A DNA stretch of 58,932 bases from Acidobacteriota bacterium (lineage in GTDB: Bacteria; Acidobacteriota; Terriglobia; Acidiferrales; UBA7541). The translations under genes were made by a program, and so were the position numbers. This document shows positions 36,016-45,200 of the stretch, in pieces; the stretch's first letter is position 1, and every line of letters begins with the position of its first letter. The notes under the pieces were generated by a model. That model had not been told where the DNA came from. It searched no databases and saw only the letters and a program-made list of their open reading frames with translations. Location: the NCBI GenBank assembly GCA_003223295.1, contig QHYM01000125.1, positions 1-58,932 of the forward strand, given 5' to 3'.

Positions 36016-36966
36016 TCAAAACAAAGTGTGCAGAATAGCTTTCTGCACATACATGCGATTCTCGGATTGGTCCAGGACCACCGATTGCGGGCCATCCAGC
36101 ACTTCCGGAGTAACTTCGAGGCCGCGATGCGCCGGAAGGCAGTGCATGAACACGGCGTCCGGGGCGGCAAGCGACATCAATTCGGTGTTGACCTGGTAAG
36201 GTTGAAAAACCTTTGCACGTACGTCCTCTTCGGCCTCAAAGCCCATGCTGGTCCACGAATCGGTGTATACGCCCATCGCGCCGGTGACCGCCTCGCGCGG
36301 ATCGTCGAGGAGCTCGATTTTCGCTTTTGTCTCGCGAGCCACGCGCTTGCTGTCTGCAACCACTTCCGGCTCAGGCGAATAGTTTGGCGGCGTGGCAACG
36401 CGCAAATGAACGCCAAGCCGCGCTGCAAGATACATCAGCGAATGGCACACGTTGTTGCCGTCGCCGACATAGGCAAGCTTGAAGCCACGCAAAGCGCCGA
36501 ACCGTTCTTCGAGCGTGAAGAAATCCGCCAAAGCCTGGCACGGATGAAATTTGTCGGAAAGCGCGTTGATCACCGGAATGCTGGCGTTCGCGGCCATTTC
36601 CTCAAGCACCCGCTGGGAGTAAACGCGCGCGACGATGCCGTGCACCCAGCGCTCCAGATTGCGCGCGACATCGGCAATCGATTCGCGCTTGCCCAGGGAG
36701 GCGGACGCTTGCGTGTGATCGAGGAACACCACGGCCCCGCCCATGCTTTGGATGCCGACGTCGAATGTAACCCGCGTGCGCAGGGAGGGCTTCTCAAAAA
36801 TCAGGGCGATGAATTTGCCGTGCAGTGTTGACGCGTAGCGAATGGGGCGCGCCTTGATGTCCGCGGCGAGGTGAAGGAGTTCACGCGTGTGCGCGGGACT
36901 CCACTCCGCCCCCGTGAGGAGGTCATTTGACAACGAAATCGGAGCCACGAGAGTCGTTGCAGTCAT
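36016..36966 (-). CDS. argF: Ornithine carbamoyltransferase
   Basis: 316 residues. The carbamoyl-phosphate site is KPSLRTRVTFD, the ornithine and catalytic motifs are FHPCQALADF, DSWTSMG and HCLPAHRG. In the LGKRESIAD segment an Arg replaces the Gly usually seen before Glu-Ser. It makes citrulline in the sixth arginine step. Its start lies 5 bases after the argD stop, so it is co-translated with argD, and argG follows after 135 bases. Confidence 0.95.
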   Translation of the reverse strand: MTATTLVAPISLSNDLLTGAEWSPAHTRELLHLAADIKARPIRYASTLHGKFIALIFEKPSLRTRVTFDVGIQSMGGAVVFLDHTQASASLGKRESIADVARNLERWVHGIVARVYSQRVLEEMAANASIPVINALSDKFHPCQALADFFTLEERFGALRGFKLAYVGDGNNVCHSLMYLAARLGVHLRVATPPNYSPEPEVVADSKRVARETKAKIELLDDPREAVTGAMGVYTDSWTSMGFEAEEDVRAKVFQPYQVNTELMSLAAPDAVFMHCLPAHRGLEVTPEVLDGPQSVVLDQSENRMYVQKAILHTLF

Positions 36967-36971
36967 TCGGC

Positions 36972-38249
36972 TTATCCCCTTCCTACGGCTTGGGCGACGC
37001 GCTCCGGACCGGCGGAGGTGCCGGAAGCCGAAGCGGACGCCTGCTTGGAAGTTTTCGTGAGAACCGTTTCGAAAAGCTTGATGAATTCGCGGACCTGCGC
37101 GCGCGTGATGATAAACGGCGGCAGGAGGCGAAGAGTAAAGTCGTGCGTGCAGTTGATCAGCAGGCCGCGCTCCATGGCTTCGGCGACAAAGGGCGCGCCT
37201 TCGATAGAAAGTTCAATGCCGATCATCAGCCCTTCGGCGCGGATTTCCCGGATGAAATCGAATTGCAAAGCAAGCTTCTTAAGGCCTTCGCATAGCTCCG
37301 CCCCACGAGCGCGGGTATTCTCGAGAAGCTTTTCTTCCTCGACAATGCTGAGAAATTCGAGCGCGGCCGCGCAAGCCAGCGGCCCGCCGCCAAAGGTCGT
37401 GCCATGCATCCCGGGAGACACTCGGGAGGCAACGCCCTCAGTCGTAAGAATGGCGCCTAGAGGGAGACCGGCCGCGAGCGGCTTGGCAACTAACGCGATG
37501 TCCGGCTTGGAAGAGAATTTCTGATAGGCAAAGTAGCGCCCCGTGCGGCCGAGCCCGCATTGAATCTCGTCGGCAATCAGCAGCGCGCTGTGTTGCGTGG
37601 CAAGAGAACGGGCGCGGTTCCAGAAAGCTTCGCTGACGGGATAGATACCGCCCTCTCCCTGAACAGTTTCGAGAAGGATGGCGCAAACCGTATCGTCGAA
37701 CTTTGCTTCAAGATCGGCGATATCGTTGAAACGCGTGCGTCCATGAAACGAATTCTCCAGGGCAAGGAAACGGTGTTTCTTCGCAGGCGCGCCGACCGGC
37801 TCCTCGGGTGTGCGGCCGTAGAGCCGCCCCAGCTTCATCGCGCCGTCAATCGCTTCGGTGCCACTGTTAGCGAAGAACACGCGGTCGAGGCCGGACCATT
37901 CCACAAGCTTGTGGGCAAGCGGGCCCTGAAATGCGTTGTGATAGAGGTTGGAAAGATGAATGGCGCGCACGGCCTCGCGGCGAATCACTTTGACAATGCG
38001 AGGATGCGCATGGCCGAGGGCATTGACGGCGATGCCGCCAAGAAAATCGAGATATTTCTTGCCCGTAGAGTCAAAAACATAGGCCCCGCGGCCATGGGTC
38101 ATGATCACGGGCTGCCGCTTGTAGGTGGGCAAGAGAAACTTTTCGGCATCCGCCAGACGCACGTCCGGTCTGGAAGCCGGCGCCGGCAATTTCTTGGTTT
38201 TCTGTGCCGGCGGAACTTTCGAGCTTTTCTTGGATGATTTGCGCATCAT
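36972..38249 (-). CDS. argD: Acetylornithine aminotransferase with an apparent internal deletion
   Basis: 425 residues including a Lys/Pro-rich N-terminal extension of about 30. Class III aminotransferase motifs: FFANSGTEAIDGAMKLGR, ENSFHGRT, ETVQGEGGIYPVSE, IADEIQCGLGRTGR, the PLP Lys in LVAKPLAAGLPLGA, and HGTTFGGGPLAC. After ENSFHGRT the protein passes directly to RFNDIADL, whereas family members recalled have about 25 further residues there (the G-x(n)-KY-x-x-PF-x-P block). The frame is kept. It overlaps argB by 4 bases. It exchanges the 5-semialdehyde oxo group for an amino group; activity after this loss is doubtful. Confidence 0.9.
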   Translation of the reverse strand: MMRKSSKKSSKVPPAQKTKKLPAPASRPDVRLADAEKFLLPTYKRQPVIMTHGRGAYVFDSTGKKYLDFLGGIAVNALGHAHPRIVKVIRREAVRAIHLSNLYHNAFQGPLAHKLVEWSGLDRVFFANSGTEAIDGAMKLGRLYGRTPEEPVGAPAKKHRFLALENSFHGRTRFNDIADLEAKFDDTVCAILLETVQGEGGIYPVSEAFWNRARSLATQHSALLIADEIQCGLGRTGRYFAYQKFSSKPDIALVAKPLAAGLPLGAILTTEGVASRVSPGMHGTTFGGGPLACAAALEFLSIVEEEKLLENTRARGAELCEGLKKLALQFDFIREIRAEGLMIGIELSIEGAPFVAEAMERGLLINCTHDFTLRLLPPFIITRAQVREFIKLFETVLTKTSKQASASASGTSAGPERVAQAVGRG

Positions 38250-39079
38250 GCCGCCGTGAAAGCCGTCTCGACGGCTGACTCCGAGTGCCGCAAGACGCGT
38301 GTGCCGGGAACGCAGGCAACTTCTTCAGCGTGCGAGGCGAGCAATAACGCTTCCGGGGTAGTGCCCCCCACGATGCGGACCTGCCGGACGCCGCCTTCGA
38401 TGGCTCTCTTGGCGGCTTCGAGCTTCAAGACCATGCCCCCGGAAACGACGCGAGATTGCACCAGCCGCTCGATTTCCTGGCAAGCAACGGCGGAGAGAAC
38501 CCTCTCGCCATCCAGCACGCCCGCGACATCGGTGAGATAAATCAGCTGGTCCGCGCTGAGGAATTCCGCGCACGCCGCCGCCATGTGATCCGCATTGATG
38601 TTATAGAGTTCGTTGTCCGAGCCGATGCCCAGGCAAGGCGCCACGGGCAACAGCCCTTCGCGCCAGAGCGACTCGATGAATGGCAGATTCAGGCCTGTGA
38701 GATAACCGACAAAGCCCAGGCCGCCTTCCACCTCGTTGTGAACCATGGGTTCCGCGAGGAAGCAACGCGAATCCGCCGCGGAGATTCCGATGGCGGGCTG
38801 GCCTTCTGCCGAAATCGCGGCTGCCAGTTTCTTGTTGAGCAGGCCCGCGAAGACCATAATGGCGGCGTCTCGTGTCTCGCGGTCGGTGACGCGCAGGCCG
38901 CCAATAAACTTGCTCTCGATGGCCATGCGCTTGAGTGTGGCGGTAAACAGCTTGCCGCCACCGTGTACCACGAGGATCTCGTGCCCCTCCTGCGCCAGCG
39001 CTGCGACCTGGCGCGCCAGATCGCGCACCGTGGCGTCGTCTTCCAGCAATGCTCCCGCGAATTTGATGACGGTTCTCAT
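38246..39079 (-). CDS. argB: Acetylglutamate kinase
   Basis: 277 residues from ATG 39079, which overlaps the argC stop as ATGA; the frame is open 65 codons more but that part is argC shadow. Amino-acid-kinase features: VIKFAGALL at the start, VVHGGGK, GLRVTDRET, INADHMAAACAEFLSADQLIYLTDVAGVLDG, and GGMVLKLEAAKRAIEGGV. The first Gly-rich loop is KFAGALLED rather than the usual KxGG. It phosphorylates N-acetylglutamate. It overlaps argD by 4 bases. Confidence 0.94.
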   Translation of the reverse strand: MRTVIKFAGALLEDDATVRDLARQVAALAQEGHEILVVHGGGKLFTATLKRMAIESKFIGGLRVTDRETRDAAIMVFAGLLNKKLAAAISAEGQPAIGISAADSRCFLAEPMVHNEVEGGLGFVGYLTGLNLPFIESLWREGLLPVAPCLGIGSDNELYNINADHMAAACAEFLSADQLIYLTDVAGVLDGERVLSAVACQEIERLVQSRVVSGGMVLKLEAAKRAIEGGVRQVRIVGGTTPEALLLASHAEEVACVPGTRVLRHSESAVETAFTAA

Positions 39080-40107
39080 TGAAGTGAGGTCTGCTCCTCG
39101 ATACCCAGCATATGGTTCAAATTCTGGACCGCCTGGCCGGCAGCGCCTTTCCCCAGATTGTCGAGACAGGAGATGAGGACAAGGCGGCGGCCAGAGGAAT
39201 CCAGGGCAAAGCCGATGTCGCAAAAATTCGTATGCGTGACGTGTTGCAGCTCCGGCAGCGTGCCGGCGGGCCACATGCGTACCATGGGCCGCCCGGCGTA
39301 AAACTGTCGAAAGAGAGTCTCGACTTCGGAGGCAGTTCGCGGCTGATCGAGCGTCACGTAGATGGTGGAGAGAATCCCCCGCGCGAGCGGCAAAAGGTGC
39401 GTGGAGAAGACGACCTGAGATTCGCTCAAGCCGGTATGCTCGAGAATCTCGGGCGTATGCCGATGGGTGAACAGGCCGTAGGCTTTGAAGTTCTCATCCA
39501 CCTCGACGAAGTGCAAATCGCGCCGGGGATCCTTGCCCGCGCCGCTGGCTCCGGACTTGCAATCGCAGACAACTGAAGTATGAGGCGCGATCCAGCCGGA
39601 CTCGGTGAGAGGCCGGAGCGCCAGGATCACACTCGTCGCATAGCAGCCTGGATTGGCAACCAGCCGAGCCTTGGCAATTTTCTTGGAATAGAGCTCCGGG
39701 ATGCCATAAGCGGCTTCGCTCAGCCATTCCGCGTGTGGTGCAGGCAGTTTATACCAGGATGTGAACGTCTCCGCGCCGCGAAAACGGAACGCCCCGCTCA
39801 AATCCACCACGCGCAACCCCGCCTGCAGGAAAGCCGGCCCCAATTCCGCCGAAACCTCATGCGGAGTAGCAAGAAACACGGTGCCGGCATTACTCGAGAT
39901 GATGGCTTCGGTTGAAAGCGACCGTAGGGGCGCTTCCCCCCAGCCGCGAAACTGCGGGAAGCGCTCGGACAGACATTTCGTTCCATTGGCATCCCGAACG
40001 TAGAAAACAGGCGTCTGGAGCGCAGGATGGCGCAGCAGGATGCGCGCCAATTCCAGGCCACTATAGCCCGTGACGCCTACAACCGCGATTTGTCGGGGGT
40101 CCCTCAT
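39076..40107 (-). CDS. argC: N-acetyl-gamma-glutamyl-phosphate reductase
   Basis: 343 residues. The NADP-binding GVTGYSGLELARILLRHP opens the protein and the catalytic Cys is in VANPGCYATSVILAL. Additional family segments are LATPHEVSAELGPA, VDLSGAFRF and HRHTPEI. It reduces acetylglutamyl-phosphate to the semialdehyde. It overlaps argR upstream by 4 bases and argB downstream by 4, so argR, argC, argB and argD are translationally chained. Confidence 0.96.
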   Translation of the reverse strand: MRDPRQIAVVGVTGYSGLELARILLRHPALQTPVFYVRDANGTKCLSERFPQFRGWGEAPLRSLSTEAIISSNAGTVFLATPHEVSAELGPAFLQAGLRVVDLSGAFRFRGAETFTSWYKLPAPHAEWLSEAAYGIPELYSKKIAKARLVANPGCYATSVILALRPLTESGWIAPHTSVVCDCKSGASGAGKDPRRDLHFVEVDENFKAYGLFTHRHTPEILEHTGLSESQVVFSTHLLPLARGILSTIYVTLDQPRTASEVETLFRQFYAGRPMVRMWPAGTLPELQHVTHTNFCDIGFALDSSGRRLVLISCLDNLGKGAAGQAVQNLNHMLGIEEQTSLQ

Positions 40108-40553
40108 TTCACCAGGGTTTCCATCTTCTTTTGGAGGGACTCGCGGGTTTTCTTGCTGGGAGTGATGATCAAGACGGTGTCATCACCGGCGATGGTTCCG
40201 GCAATTTCCGTGAATTTCGCGGCATCGACGGCCGCGGCCAGGGGTTGCGCGCCGCTGGGCGGAGTTTTCAGCACCAGAAGATTCTCCGCGGGGCGAATGT
40301 CGAGCAGAAATTCGGCCAGTGCGCGTGCCAGCGGGGGCAATGGCGTGGACTCTTCGGGGAGAGCCGCGGCCTGTTTGTATCCCTCTTGCGTCTTTACGAG
40401 CCGAAGCTCCTGCAGGTCGCGGGAAAGCGTGGCCTGCGTGACCCGCATTTTCTGTGCGGCCAGGCGGCGGCGCAGTTCTTCCTGATTGGCGATGCGCTGA
40501 TCAGTCACCAACCGGAGGATTTGTCCATGCCGAAATGTTTTTCCTGCGCCCAT
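40104..40553 (-). CDS. argR: Arginine repressor
   Basis: 149 residues from ATG 40553. The N-terminal winged helix (MRVTQATLSRDLQELRLVKT, with the recognition helix TQATLSRDL) and the C-terminal oligomerisation and arginine-binding domain (LAAAVDAAKFTEIAGTIAGDDTVLIIT) match ArgR. Arginine-loaded hexamers bind ARG boxes and repress synthesis genes. It is the first gene of the arg operon and its own promoter carries a good ARG box, so it is probably autoregulated along with the pathway. Confidence 0.95.
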   Translation of the reverse strand: MGAGKTFRHGQILRLVTDQRIANQEELRRRLAAQKMRVTQATLSRDLQELRLVKTQEGYKQAAALPEESTPLPPLARALAEFLLDIRPAENLLVLKTPPSGAQPLAAAVDAAKFTEIAGTIAGDDTVLIITPSKKTRESLQKKMETLVK

Positions 40554-40572
40554 ACTCGAGCTTTGTTCAGCC

Positions 40573-40610
40573 TCTGAATATTTATACAGAGCGATGCATA
40601 CTCTTGTCAA
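40573..40610 (-). promoter_or_regulatory. Sigma-70 promoter with overlapping ARG box for the arg operon
   Basis: On the minus strand, TTGACA (40610-40605) and TATAAA (40586-40581) are 18 bases apart. An 18-base near-palindrome, TCTGAATATTTATACAGA on the plus strand (40573-40590), has seven of nine pairs symmetric and matches the ARG-box pattern TNTGAATWWWWATTCANW. It covers the -10 box and the predicted start point about 25 bases before the argR ATG. Confidence 0.85.
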
Positions 40611-40747
40611 CACAAGTTTGAAGGCGGGACTGAAAAAAGTGCCAGAAGCGTCGCTGGCCCAGCTATGTAAGATTCAGCGCATCTGGCCCGATGGCCACTG
40701 GATTTTCGGCGCGGGGAATGTTACTTATCGTGCTGCGCCTCGGGCCC

Positions 40748-41095
40748 ATGGGAACTAGTTGCCAAATCGCGGGATGCAAGAACGACTCGCCCCCGGCACT
40801 TGCCGAACAGCGGTTGTGCGTTCTGCATTTCACCCTGGCCCTGGAAACGAACTGCGGGGAGATGCGCCGGGAGACCGCCCTGGGCAATACCACCCAAGAG
40901 CGCCAGCGCGAAATCATGCGCTTCATCACCGAGCACGGCGAGCGCCTGGCCCGCGTGGCGACCAGCGGACTGCACCTGACCGATGACCTGAAGGCGCGAA
41001 TCCTAAGCACTTTTCTGACCTTGATGAACCTGCGCGAAAACCTGGATCGCTCGAGCATGCGAAGCTCGTTCGGGCGCTCCGGGCATCCTCGCTGA
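40748..41095 (+). CDS. Small hypothetical protein with Cys/His N-terminal motif
   Basis: 115 residues from ATG 40748; an upstream in-frame ATG at 40691 is possible. The N-terminal TSCQIAGCKNDSP ... LCVLHF places Cys, Cys, Cys and His in a potential small zinc-binding arrangement. The rest is helical (LETNCGEMRRETALGNTTQERQREI in part, FITEHGERLARVA, LKARILSTFLTLMNLRENLDRS). Similar Cys-x4-Cys starts are recalled in acidobacterial hypothetical proteins. No function is known. No clear ribosome-binding site. It lies divergent from argR and converges with the ThiF-like gene. Confidence 0.6.
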   Translation: MGTSCQIAGCKNDSPPALAEQRLCVLHFTLALETNCGEMRRETALGNTTQERQREIMRFITEHGERLARVATSGLHLTDDLKARILSTFLTLMNLRENLDRSSMRSSFGRSGHPR

Positions 41096-41126
41096 ATCCG
41101 CAACGCAAACGAAGACGAGAGAAGGA

Positions 41127-42155
41127 TTAAGCTCCTAGATAGCGTGCATAGAGCGAGCGCGCCACCGCAGGGTCTTTGGTGCCCTTCAGGATGGCCCGCC
41201 CGTCGGCGAAAACGGTCATTTCGTAAGGCGCGACGCGAAAGCGAATGAGGAAGTCGTTCTGCCGAACGTCCTCAACGACCGGCTGCAGGCGGCGGGCGAG
41301 CGCCGCGAGGTCGAGCGCCCGGCTGCGTTCGTGGATTTGCACCGAATCACGGCCACAGAGCGTGATGTGCGGCTGAGCCTCCCCATCGAGATATGAGTAG
41401 TCGTGCTTTGCGCAGGCCCGGCATTCCGGATTGCGAGCCTGGCGAATGGACTGCATGCGGCCGCTCCAAACATCGCAGGAAAGCAACCGCTCATGGAGAG
41501 CCTCCAGGTGGCCAGCCAGTATCTTTAGTGCCTCCGCGGCTTGCCAGGAGGCAATGAGATTCACGATCGGGCCCAGCACGCCGATGGTGTCGCAGGTTTC
41601 CTCGAGCGCATGAGACGAGTCTCCGGACTCCAGAAGGCAGGCGAGGCACGGCGTGAGTCCCGGACGGATCGTCATCGTCAGTCCATAGCTGGCCACCCCG
41701 GCTGCGTAAATCCAGGGCCGCCCGGACTTCACGGCAAAATCATTGAGCAGGAAGCGCGTTTCAAAATTGTCGGTGCCATCGAGGATAAGGTCGCAACCGG
41801 AAAGAAGTTCCGCGGCATTTTGGGGCCCAAGATCGGCCACAACACCCTTCACCTCGACGCCGGAATTGATCGAGCGCAGCTTCTGTTCGGCGGCAACGGC
41901 TTTGGGCAGGGCATTGCGGGCGTCGGTCTCGTCGAACAGCATCTGGCGCTGGAGATTGGAGGGTTCGACGAAGTCCCGGTCAATGATCTTGACGGAGCCC
42001 ACTCCCGCGCGAACCAGCAGATTGCCGGTGGCTGCCCCAATGGCTCCGCAGCCGACAATCGCCGCCCGTGATTCGAGCAGACGCCGCTGCCCTGCGGTGC
42101 CAATCCCCGCGAAGAGCATCTGGCGCGAGTATTTTTCCAGGAAAGAATCGCTCAC
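41127..42155 (-). CDS. ThiF/MoeB-type adenylyltransferase (E1-like)
   Basis: 342 residues from GTG 42155, an uncertain start (TTG 42197 opens the frame). Features: KYSRQMLFAGIGTAGQ, the nucleotide-binding GCGAIGAATGN, IDRDFVEPSNLQRQ with the catalytic Asp/Arg residues, DGTDNFETRFLLND, and zinc Cys pairs in PCLAC and CRAC. The family adenylates the C-terminal Gly-Gly of a sulfur carrier (MoaD or ThiS). A C-terminal region of about 85 residues (ITLCGRDSVQIHER ... GTKDPAVARSLYARYLG) resembles a degenerate extension seen in such proteins. It cannot be assigned to molybdopterin or thiamine synthesis from context. Confidence 0.85.
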   Translation of the reverse strand: MSDSFLEKYSRQMLFAGIGTAGQRRLLESRAAIVGCGAIGAATGNLLVRAGVGSVKIIDRDFVEPSNLQRQMLFDETDARNALPKAVAAEQKLRSINSGVEVKGVVADLGPQNAAELLSGCDLILDGTDNFETRFLLNDFAVKSGRPWIYAAGVASYGLTMTIRPGLTPCLACLLESGDSSHALEETCDTIGVLGPIVNLIASWQAAEALKILAGHLEALHERLLSCDVWSGRMQSIRQARNPECRACAKHDYSYLDGEAQPHITLCGRDSVQIHERSRALDLAALARRLQPVVEDVRQNDFLIRFRVAPYEMTVFADGRAILKGTKDPAVARSLYARYLGA

Positions 42156-42270
42156 GGAAGGTGCGGTCCCGGCTGGCCAAGCAGACAGGCCTGCCAAGTA
42201 ACATCATACCGCCAAAGTGCAGAGGGGAGGCAACGCCCCTGTGCTACGCTTCGTCTGAGCGAAGGAAAGC

Positions 42271-45200
42271 ATGAGCTTGGGCTGGGCTATGAGGATGCGA
42301 GGGATTATCGCGCTCGCGCTCCTGTCAGGAGCGGTACCAACGCATTCGCAAGCACCTGCGCTTCAGGCGGCTCTTTCCGACAAAGCGGGCGCCGAAGCGG
42401 TGGTAACCGCTGTCCGCATCGTTCGCGAGGATGGCCGCGTCTTGGCGGAATCACCCTCGGGCATAACCGTGGAAACCGGGAAGCCGATCGATCGAGAAAA
42501 AGTCGCCGAAAGCCTGCGTGCGCTTTATCGAACCGGAGATTACGCGGACCTGAGGGCCGTGGTGACGCCCGCGACCGATGGCGTGCGGCTGGATTTCGTG
42601 GCGCGGGAGAATTTGTTCTTCAACCAGGTGCGCCTGGAAGGACTGCAGGCGCCACCCAGCGAGGCTTCCGCTGCAGCCGCAATGCAGATTGGGTTGGGGC
42701 AAGCCTACCGAAAACAGGTTGTCGACGAAGCGCTCGAGCGGCTGCGCGAAACCCTTCGGGAGGAGGGCTTGTACCAGGCGGAGGTTTCCGCGGAAACGGT
42801 GCCTCACCCCGACACGCACCAGAAGGACATTGTCGTTCACGTGAAGCCGGGCCCGCGGGCGCACGTTGCCGGCATCCAATTAAAGAATGACACCGCGTAC
42901 AAGGATGCCGGCCTTCTGTCGCGGTTCAAAATGAAGGTAGGCCAGGCCATCACCTCGGCGCGATTGCGGCGCGGGACGGAACGTGTCAGGAAGTTTCTTG
43001 CGAAGAAGGGTCACCTCAGTGCGCGTGTGACCGTACGGAGGGGAGATTTCAATGCCGCAAAGAACTCCGCCCCGGTTTTCCTTGAAGTAACGCAAGGGCC
43101 GCGTGTGGAAGTATCCGTGACTGGCGCGAAGTTCTCCGACAGAGAGCTCAAAAGACTGATACCCATTTACCAGGAAGGGGCCGTCGATCCTGACCTCCTC
43201 GAAGAAGGGAAACGGAACATTCGTGAGCGTCTGGAGCGCGAAGGATACTTCGACGCCGACGTGAGCTACAAAATCGAAATGCACGATATCAAAACCAGCG
43301 CCTGGCAGGGGACCCAGGAAGTGATCACTTACACAGTCGAACGAGGCGACAAGCACAAGCTTGTGGGAATCGCGATTTCCGGGAACAAGTACTTCGACAC
43401 CGAATTGCTGGAGGGCCGGCTGCAGGTTTTCCGGGGCGCCTTTGGTTCGCCGGGGAGATTCAGCCGGCGGCTGGTGGATACAGATGCGCAATCAATGCAA
43501 ACTCTGTATCAGGCAAACGGCTTTCTGGATGGCAAAGTCACGCCGCACGTGGAAGATAATTACAAAGGCAAAGAAGGAGATTTGTTCATCAGCTTCGCAG
43601 TGGAGGAAGGCAAGCAAACACGAGTCGCTTCTTTGGCCATTGAGGGAATTCATGCTTTTAAGGAGGACGAGTTGTTGGGAGTCGTGGGATCGACTCCCGG
43701 CCAGCCCTACTCCGACTTTGGCGTGACTGCCGACCGCGACAATATTCTCGCTCTCTATTTCAACGAGGGGTTTCCCGAGGCTACTTTTTCGTCGACTGCA
43801 GAGCGCGTTCCACCGAACACTGCGGAGCAAGGAACCTCCTCCCTTTCTCATAACGGTTCGGCCTTGGCAAACGGAAGAAAGGAAGGACCAGAGAAAGAAT
43901 CAAAGCCTGCGGTTGAGCAAGCCGACGCCGTGCGGCTGGTCTACCGGATTCAGGAAGGTCCGCAGACGCGCGTTCGCACCGTTTTCGTCAGTGGGTATGA
44001 GCACACCCGGCCCGGGGTGATCCGCCGGGAAGTGCATATCAAAGTGCAGGAGCCATTGCGTGAGGGCGACGTCGTCGAATCCCAGCGCCGCCTTTACAAC
44101 CTCGGGATTTTCAATCGCGTTACGATTGGGCCACAGAACCCCACCGGTACCGATGTGGACAAGGACATCGCGGTTCTCGTCGAAGAGGCCAAGCGCTATA
44201 CGCTGGCCTATGGGGGCGGATTCGAAGTGCAGCGGTTGGCCAGCACGACCAATCCAACGAGCGGGCAGATCCAGGCTGCGCCCCGGGGCATTCTGGAAAT
44301 CAGCAAACTTAATTTGACCGGGCGGGCCGACACACTCTCCTTCAAGCTGCGGGGAAGCACGTTGCAGGGGCGCGCGTTGCTGGGATACTCCGCACCCAAT
44401 ACTTTTGGCGATCCACGGCTCAGTTTTCAAGCTACGGCTTTCGCGGAAAAGACTCGCGACATCAATACATTCACGGAACAACACTATGAGGGCTCGGTGC
44501 AGTTGACTAATCAGGTCACTGCGCTGACCACTTTTCTTTTTCGCTACTCTTTCCGTCAGGTGCGGGTCTCCGACCTGAAAATTCCCAGCGAGGAAATTCC
44601 ACTCTTTAACCAGCCCACGCTGGTCTCTCAGTTCAGTGTCACTTGGTTTCGCGACTCTCGCAACAACCCTGCGGACGCCACCAAGGGAAGTTTCAACAGC
44701 GCCGACTTTGGCGCCGCCGACACTTATTTTGGCTCCAGTGCGAGTTTTCTTAGGTTTTTCCTTCAAAACTCTACTTATCACCCCATCAAGCGCCGATTCA
44801 GTTTTGCCCGCTCCATCCGCTTTGGGATTCTTGCGCCCTACCGGGATACTGTTTCGCTCAGTTTTCCTGCCCCCACCACGCCGCCGCTGCCAACAGTCAT
44901 TCCGCTGCCCGAGCGTTTGTTTGCCGGAGGCGGAACGTCCTTGCGCGGGTTCGCGCTCAATCAGGCTGGGCCACGCGACTCCATCACCGGATTTCCCGTC
45001 GGCGGCCAAGCCATTCTGGTGCTCAACCAGGAGTTCCGCTTCCCCATGCGCCTGCCATTTTTGGGAACCTCCCTCGGCGGGGCTCTCTTCTATGACGGCG
45101 GCAACGTGTACAGCCGCCTGAGCCGTATCTCGTTTCGAACCAACCTGCCGAGGCCCACTCTTGCCCTGCAAAATCCGTCGCTCCCTCCAAGCTCCACAAA

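Noticed and set aside
41127-42197. Assigning moeB or thiF
   Set aside because: The E1-like fold is clear but no molybdopterin or thiamine genes are adjacent, so a specific symbol is not justified.
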